Shown piece by piece: positions 59,229 through 64,000 of a stretch of DNA of 64,000 nt. Below the pieces are notes generated by a model. It was given only the letters and a program-made list of their open reading frames with translations, had not been told where the DNA came from and did no database searches. The DNA comes from Luteibacter flocculans (GTDB lineage: Bacteria > Pseudomonadota > Gammaproteobacteria > Xanthomonadales > Rhodanobacteraceae): positions 2,896,001-2,960,000 of the forward strand of contig NZ_CP063231.1 in the NCBI RefSeq assembly GCF_023612255.1. The letters are read 5' to 3'. The translations under genes and the position numbers were made by a program. Every line of letters begins with the position of its first letter. Positions within the stretch are counted from its first letter, which is position 1.

Positions 59229-59729
59229 TCAGGTCGCGGACTTCTGGCCGCCAAACAGGCTGAACACGATCAGCGCCACGGCGCCCACGCTGATGGCGGA
59301 ATCGGCCACGTTGAACACCGGGAACGGGTAGCTACCGATGAATACCTGAATGAAATCGGTGACCTTGGCGGCGTGCAGCCGGTCGATGACGTTGCCAAGG
59401 GCCCCGCCCAGGATTAGCGCCAACGGCGCCGCGGTGCGCCAGTCGCCACGCGGCGTTCGCGACAGCCAGACACCCAGCGTGACGCTGACGCCGACGGCCA
59501 GCGCCACGAAGAACCAGCGTTGCCAGCCGGCGCTGTCCGCGAGGAAGCTGAAAGCGGCGCCGGTGTTGAAGGTGAGCGTCCAGTTGAGCAGGCCCGGAAT
59601 GACCGGGTGCGGCGTCTCTGCCGGCTGCAGGGCCGTCAGGGCCCACCACTTGGTGAGCTGGTCGAACCCGATCATGGCGGCGGCGAGCCACAGCCAGGAC
59701 AGGGCGTTAGGTTGGGGGCGTGCAGTCAT
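59229..59729 (-). CDS. lspA: Signal peptidase II (lipoprotein signal peptidase)
   Basis: The 166-residue inner-membrane aspartic protease removes signal peptides from lipidated prolipoproteins. It has four transmembrane helices. Catalytic Asp residues lie in GGALGNVIDRLHAAKVTDFI and in FPVFNVADSAISVGA. FNTGAAFSFLAD is the conserved NxGAAF loop. MTARPQ at 59729 is preferred over the TTG 12 bases upstream. The window encodes several substrates, including the RND adaptor and the crystallin-like lipoproteins. Confidence 0.95.
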   Translation of the reverse strand: MTARPQPNALSWLWLAAAMIGFDQLTKWWALTALQPAETPHPVIPGLLNWTLTFNTGAAFSFLADSAGWQRWFFVALAVGVSVTLGVWLSRTPRGDWRTAAPLALILGGALGNVIDRLHAAKVTDFIQVFIGSYPFPVFNVADSAISVGAVALIVFSLFGGQKSAT

Positions 59730-59796
59730 TCGAAAAGCCAAGAGTGACGAAGGGCCCGCGCCGTTGCCGGCACGGGTACGGCAGAGGAACGCCGGA

Positions 59797-62655
59797 TCAG
59801 AACCAGCGGCGATCCTCGCCCTGCCCCGTCACGTTCTCCACGCAACGGCCGCAGATCTCCGGATGCGCCGGATCGACGCCGACATCCGGGCGATGATGCC
59901 AGCAACGCACGCACTTCACGGCCTCGCTCACGGCGGCGGAAACGTAGACCTCCGCCCCCTCGAGTTCCACGCGCTCGGCCGTGGCCGGCCGGTCATCCAG
60001 CGGGGCTGGCGTGACGTCGGACGTGATGAAGAAGAAACGCAGTTCCGACGCAGAGGCCGAAAGCGCAGCCTGCGTGGCCGTATCGGCATGCAGGGTAAGC
60101 GTGGCATCGAGCGAGGCGCCGATCTGGCCGGTCTTGCGCATGCCTTCGAGCACGCGTGAGGCGGTTTCGCGGATCGCCAGCAAGGTGGACCAGTGACCGC
60201 GGGCGTCGCCATCCTGGCGCACGTCGAGCCCGTCGTAGAAGGTCTCGAACAGCACCGACTCACCGCGCGAGCCCGGCATGTGCGCCCAGACTTCCTCGGC
60301 GGTAAAGCTAAGGATCGGCGCGAGCCAGCGCAGCATCGCCTCGAGAATGCGGTACATCGCGCTCTGCGCGCTGCGTCGACCGTGGCTGTCGGTCGGCATC
60401 GTGTAGAGGCGGTCCTTCGTGATGTCGAGATACAGCGCGCCGAGCTCGTTGGTGCAGAAGTTCTGCACGCGCTGGACGATCTCGGGGAAGTCGTAGCGTT
60501 CGTAAGCCGCGACGATCGCCGCCTGCGTGTCCGCCGCCTGCTGCACGGCCCAGCGATCGAGATCGAGGCACGCGCCGGTCGCCAACAGGTGTTTGTCCGG
60601 ATCGAAACCATCCAGGTTACCGAGCAGGAAGCGCGCGGTATTGCGGATACGACGGTACGTGTCCGCGACGCGCTTCAGGATCTCGTCCGAGAGCGACATC
60701 TCGTTGCGATAGTCGGTGGAGCAGATCCACAGACGCAGGATGTCCGCGCCCAGGGTCTTCATGATGTCCTGCGGCTCGATGCCGTTGCCGAGCGACTTCG
60801 ACATCTTGCGGCCCTGCGCGTCCACGGTGAAACCGTGGGTCAGCACGTGGTCGTAAGGCGCGCGGCCGTGGATCGCCGCCGAGGTGAGCAACGACGACTG
60901 GAACCAACCGCGATGCTGGTCGGAACCTTCCAGGTACATCACTTTGTATTCGGCGGCATCGCCAGCCTGAAGCTCAGGACGCGCGCCGACCACGGCGAAG
61001 TGGCTCACACCGGAATCGAACCAGACGTCGAGAACGTCGGTAACCTTCTCGTAGCGGTCCGCGTCGTCGCCCAGCAGTTCGCGCGGGTCCAGCGTGAACC
61101 AGCAGTCGATGCCTTCGAGCGCGACCTTCTTCGCCACCTTTTCCATCAACGCGACGGAGTCAGGATGCGGTTCGTGCGTGTCCTTGTTGATGAACAAGGT
61201 GATCGGCACGCCCCAGGTGCGCTGACGCGAGATGCACCAGTCGGGACGTCCCTCGACCATGCCGGCGATGCGCTCCTCGCCCCAGCCCGGCACCCAGCGC
61301 ACGGACTTGATCGAGGTGAGCGCGGTGCGGCGCAGGTCGGCCTGCTCCATGCCGATGAACCACTGCGGCGTGGCGCGGAAGATCACCGGCGTCTTGTGCC
61401 GCCAGCAGTGCGGGTAGCTATGGGTGAGCTTCGCCGACGCGAGCAGGACGCCGCGGTCGCGCAGCAGGTCGACGATCTGGTCGTTGGCTTTCCAGATGTG
61501 GACGCCTGCGAAGGACACGTCGCCCGCCAACGGCAGATCGGCGCGGTAGACACCGCGACCATCCACGTAGTTGAGTGTGCCGATGCCGTAGTTCTGCCCC
61601 ACCGCGAAGTCTTCCGCACCGTGGTCGGGCGCAGTATGCACAGCACCGGTACCATCCTCGGCGGACACGTGGTCGCCAAGGATGATGGGCACCTTGCGGT
61701 CATAGAACGGATGGCGCAGCGGCTGGTTCTCCAGCACGGCACCTTGGACGTGCGCCAACACGTTCACGCTCTCGACGCCGTAGCGCGCGAGCGCCTTCTC
61801 CGCCAGCGCGGAGGCGATCACGAGCAGCAGCGGCTTGCCGTTGTGCACGGGGCCTTCCACGAGCGCGTATTCGATCTCGCCACCCAGCGACACCGCCTGG
61901 CTGGACGGCAGCGTCCAGGGCGTCGTGGTCCAGATGGGTACTGCGATGTCCGCATCGCCGGCGGCGACGCCGAACAGCGCACCGAAGGAGACCGGATCGA
62001 CGGCGTGATAAGCGACGTCGACGGCAGGGGAAGTCTTGTCCGCGTATTCGATCTCCGCCTCGGCCAGCGCCGAGCCGCAATCGAAGCACCAGTACACCGG
62101 CTTGGCGCCGCGCACCACATGGCCATTGGCAACGATGCGCGCCAGCGCGCGGATCATGTCCGCTTCGTAGGTGAAGTCGAGCGTGCGATACGGCCGCTCC
62201 CAGTCGCCGAGCACACCGAGTCGCTTGAAGTCGGCGCGCTGCAGGTCGATCTGCGACATCGCGTATTCACGGCACTTCTGCCGGAACGCCGCGGCGTCGA
62301 GCTTGTCGCCCGCCTTGCCGAACTTCTTCTCGATGGCGATCTCGATGGGGAGACCATGGCAATCCCAGCCCGGCACGTACGGCGCGCGGTAGCCCGCCAT
62401 GAGCTTGGACTTGACCACCACGTCCTTGAGCACCTTGTTCACCGCGTGACCCAGGTGAATGGCGCCGTTGGCGTACGGCGGGCCGTCGTGCAGCACGAAC
62501 ACCTTGTCGCGCGCGGCCGTCTTCTCCTGAATCTGCGCGTAGCGGCCCACCCGCTCCCAGGTCGCAAGCCAGCCCGGCTCGCGCTTGGGCAGGTCGCCGC
62601 GCATCGGGAAGTCCGTCTGCGGCAGGTTGATGGTGTTCTTGTAATCCTGGGTCAT
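59797..62655 (-). CDS. ileS: Isoleucyl-tRNA synthetase
   Basis: The 952-residue class I synthetase charges tRNA-Ile. The HIGH motif is in [19 protein letters not shown] (residues 60-78), the editing domain includes [16 protein letters not shown]-like text ([14 protein letters not shown]), and [10 protein letters not shown] is near residues 617-626. The C-terminal zinc finger has [30 protein letters not shown], four cysteines as in the bacterial eubacterial-type enzyme. It lies between ribF and lspA in the conserved cluster. Confidence 0.97.
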   Translation of the reverse strand: MTQDYKNTINLPQTDFPMRGDLPKREPGWLATWERVGRYAQIQEKTAARDKVFVLHDGPPYANGAIHLGHAVNKVLKDVVVKSKLMAGYRAPYVPGWDCHGLPIEIAIEKKFGKAGDKLDAAAFRQKCREYAMSQIDLQRADFKRLGVLGDWERPYRTLDFTYEADMIRALARIVANGHVVRGAKPVYWCFDCGSALAEAEIEYADKTSPAVDVAYHAVDPVSFGALFGVAAGDADIAVPIWTTTPWTLPSSQAVSLGGEIEYALVEGPVHNGKPLLLVIASALAEKALARYGVESVNVLAHVQGAVLENQPLRHPFYDRKVPIILGDHVSAEDGTGAVHTAPDHGAEDFAVGQNYGIGTLNYVDGRGVYRADLPLAGDVSFAGVHIWKANDQIVDLLRDRGVLLASAKLTHSYPHCWRHKTPVIFRATPQWFIGMEQADLRRTALTSIKSVRWVPGWGEERIAGMVEGRPDWCISRQRTWGVPITLFINKDTHEPHPDSVALMEKVAKKVALEGIDCWFTLDPRELLGDDADRYEKVTDVLDVWFDSGVSHFAVVGARPELQAGDAAEYKVMYLEGSDQHRGWFQSSLLTSAAIHGRAPYDHVLTHGFTVDAQGRKMSKSLGNGIEPQDIMKTLGADILRLWICSTDYRNEMSLSDEILKRVADTYRRIRNTARFLLGNLDGFDPDKHLLATGACLDLDRWAVQQAADTQAAIVAAYERYDFPEIVQRVQNFCTNELGALYLDITKDRLYTMPTDSHGRRSAQSAMYRILEAMLRWLAPILSFTAEEVWAHMPGSRGESVLFETFYDGLDVRQDGDARGHWSTLLAIRETASRVLEGMRKTGQIGASLDATLTLHADTATQAALSASASELRFFFITSDVTPAPLDDRPATAERVELEGAEVYVSAAVSEAVKCVRCWHHRPDVGVDPAHPEICGRCVENVTGQGEDRRWF

Positions 62656-62703
62656 CGCTGGGAACCGTAGGTTTCGGGGCGAAAGCGCGGGACGCGCATT
62701 CCG

Positions 62704-63660
62704 TCATGCATCGACAAGTATGGGGTTCATCCCAAGGGCCTGCCGGGCGGCGATCTCGTCCTTGCGCATCTGGGCGGTCAGGGCGTCGAGGCCGTCGAAC
62801 TTTTCTTCGTCGCGCAGCTTCCGCACGAACTCCACGCCGATGCGCTGTCCGTAGAGGTCACCGGAGAAATCGAACAGGTGCGCCTCGAGCAACGGCTCGC
62901 GAACCGCGTTGACCGTCGGGCGGTAGCCCAGGCTGGCCACGCCCGGCCAGCTGCACGGGCCATCGCCAACGCCGATCCGCACCGCGAAGATGCCGTGCAC
63001 CGGGCTCACCCGTTCGTTGAGATGGACGTTCGCGGTGGGATAACCAAGGGTCCGCCCCAACTGCTGCCCCCGTTCGACGTGACCGTCGATCACGAAGGGT
63101 CGGCCAAGCAGACGCGTGGCACCCGCGAAATCGCTGGCCGCGAGCAAGCTGCGCACGCGAGTGGACGACACGCGCTCACCGTCGACGAGCACGGGCGGGA
63201 CGGCATGCGCCGTGAAACCCAGCTCGGCACCCATCGCCTGGAGCAGGGCGAAATCGCCGGTGCGGCTGTGACCGAAGCGGAAGTCCTCGCCCACCCAGAC
63301 CTCGCGCGCGCCCATGCGCGCCACGATCACCTGGCGCACGAAGGTCTCTGCGGACATTTCGGTCAACGCGCGATCGAAACGCAACGACAGCAGTTCGCGG
63401 ATGCCAGCCGCCGTCATGCCTTCGGCTTTCTCGCGCACGCCGGACAGGCGAGGCACGGGTTCCTTGGAGAAGAACGCGCGCGGCAGCGGCTCGAACGTAA
63501 TGACGGCCGGCACCGCGCCGCGTGCCGCCGCACGCCGGCAGACTTCCGCGAGGATGGTTTGGTGACCCAGATGCAGGCCGTCGAAAGCGCCAATCGCGAG
63601 GACGCTGCCCTCGGGCGCGAGGCAGGGGCCGTCGACGTCGCGATGGAGTCGCAGCGTCAT
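62704..63660 (-). CDS. ribF: Bifunctional riboflavin kinase / FAD synthetase
   Basis: The 318-residue enzyme converts riboflavin to FMN and FAD. The N-terminal nucleotidyltransferase has IGAFDGLHLGHQTILAEV, PLPRAFF and VGEDFRFGHSRTGDFALL. The C-terminal kinase has GHVERGQQLGRTLGYPTANVHLNERVSPVHGIFAVR. The start MTLRLHRDVDG is chosen from the family N-terminus. It directly precedes ileS in the transcription direction. Confidence 0.95.
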   Translation of the reverse strand: MTLRLHRDVDGPCLAPEGSVLAIGAFDGLHLGHQTILAEVCRRAAARGAVPAVITFEPLPRAFFSKEPVPRLSGVREKAEGMTAAGIRELLSLRFDRALTEMSAETFVRQVIVARMGAREVWVGEDFRFGHSRTGDFALLQAMGAELGFTAHAVPPVLVDGERVSSTRVRSLLAASDFAGATRLLGRPFVIDGHVERGQQLGRTLGYPTANVHLNERVSPVHGIFAVRIGVGDGPCSWPGVASLGYRPTVNAVREPLLEAHLFDFSGDLYGQRIGVEFVRKLRDEEKFDGLDALTAQMRKDEIAARQALGMNPILVDA

Positions 63661-63762
63661 GCCCGGGCGCCCTGGAATCGATGCGGAATAAAAGCCATCG
63701 GGCCAGTATAGCGGCCCGGTTGCGCCGCACAATGCGAGTCCAGGCGCCGCGCCTCGGGCACC

Positions 63763-63999
63763 TCAATGCGCGCGCAGGTCACGCAGCCGGAAGCCTAGCG
63801 CGAACAGCGCCACGAGATAGGCGCCGCCACCGGCCGCGACCAGCACCGCCAGGCGACCGACCCGCACCCACTTCTCCACGTCGGTCCACTCCGGCCAGAT
63901 CCACAGGCCACCGAGCAATACCGCGACCATCACGGCGCATGCGACCGCAAGGCGAACCAGGTGCCGTGCCCAGCCCGGCTGGCGAGCGTACACACCGGC
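63763..63999 (-). CDS. murJ: Lipid II flippase MurJ, C-terminal end (gene continues past window)
   Basis: About 79 residues are visible and the frame stays open to the right edge. The text GVYARQPGWARHLVRLAVACAVMVAVLLGGLW and WVRVGRLAVLVAAGGGAYLVALFALGFRLRDLRAH forms the last two transmembrane helices of a MurJ/MviN protein. The neighbourhood (ribF next, then ileS, lspA and ispH) makes the assignment secure even though the diagnostic N-terminal helices are outside the window. Confidence 0.85.
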   Translation of the reverse strand, partial: AGVYARQPGWARHLVRLAVACAVMVAVLLGGLWIWPEWTDVEKWVRVGRLAVLVAAGGGAYLVALFALGFRLRDLRAH

Positions 64000-64000
64000 C

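Noticed and set aside
60193-62670. 825-residue open frame antisense to ileS
   Set aside because: Same reason as above: ileS motifs are intact on the minus strand and the antisense product has no protein-like motifs.

Overview
The window looks like the chromosome of a GC-rich gammaproteobacterium of the Xanthomonadales, probably Rhodanobacteraceae (Luteibacter/Dyella-like). This is an inference from three things: the gene order murJ-ribF-ileS-lspA-ispH, methionine synthase split into two overlapping genes behind an ArsR-methyltransferase regulator, and a full minor-pilin cluster. No phage, insertion sequence or CRISPR array was seen.

Region 1 (1-16465) is the accessory part. It opens with the C-terminal end of a large RHS-repeat protein that stops exactly where the usual RHS core should begin. 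Four separate genes follow. Each starts at that missing core, carries a low-complexity linker, and ends in the same roughly 160-residue domain. Three more such tip cassettes lie at 11051-12172, 12308-13414 and 15428-16465, beyond a housekeeping block (aldehyde dehydrogenase, methyltransferase, pyrD, murB). The shared C-terminal domain has an invariant His after a hydrophobic strand and an invariant Cys after a second hydrophobic strand, as in clan CD (caspase/C80/CHAT-like) cysteine peptidases. In the first cassette both residues are replaced (Pro and Thr). Two tandem beta/gamma-crystallin-like lipoproteins sit between the last two cassettes. I regard this split RHS plus cassette array as the most unusual system in the window; its function is inferred, not shown.

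Region 2 (16669-34192) is mostly core metabolism: polyphosphate kinase, a 7TM diguanylate cyclase, a fused branched-chain E1 dehydrogenase, a glutathione transferase, an acetyltransferase, glutaryl-CoA dehydrogenase, an EamA transporter, a 5'-nucleotidase, NAD kinase and a very large NAD-glutamate dehydrogenase. Region 3 (34135-40200) is a TetR-controlled RND efflux operon with an obvious operator, ending in a terminator and a long tandem REP array. Region 4 (40231-47345) holds a VOC protein, an acyl-CoA dehydrogenase, the ArsR-methyltransferase plus split metH operon, and a LABN membrane protein.

Region 5 (47461-55106) has tRNA-Val(CAC) with a broken 3' copy beside it, then the type IV pilus minor-pilin operon pilE-fimT-pilV-pilW-pilX-pilY1 (minus strand). 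Region 6 (55304-57779) contains small proteins, a GNAT enzyme and a divergent HxlR/SDR pair with an inverted-repeat operator. Region 7 (57791-64000) has tRNA-Thr(CGT) and the envelope/isoprenoid block ispH, lspA, ileS, ribF and partial murJ.

Imperfect palindromic REP-type repeats (GTGGGAGCC...GGCTCCCAC family) fill most of the larger intergenic gaps. Starts were chosen from homology-like N-termini and Shine-Dalgarno spacing. No database search was possible, so family names rest on recognised motifs.
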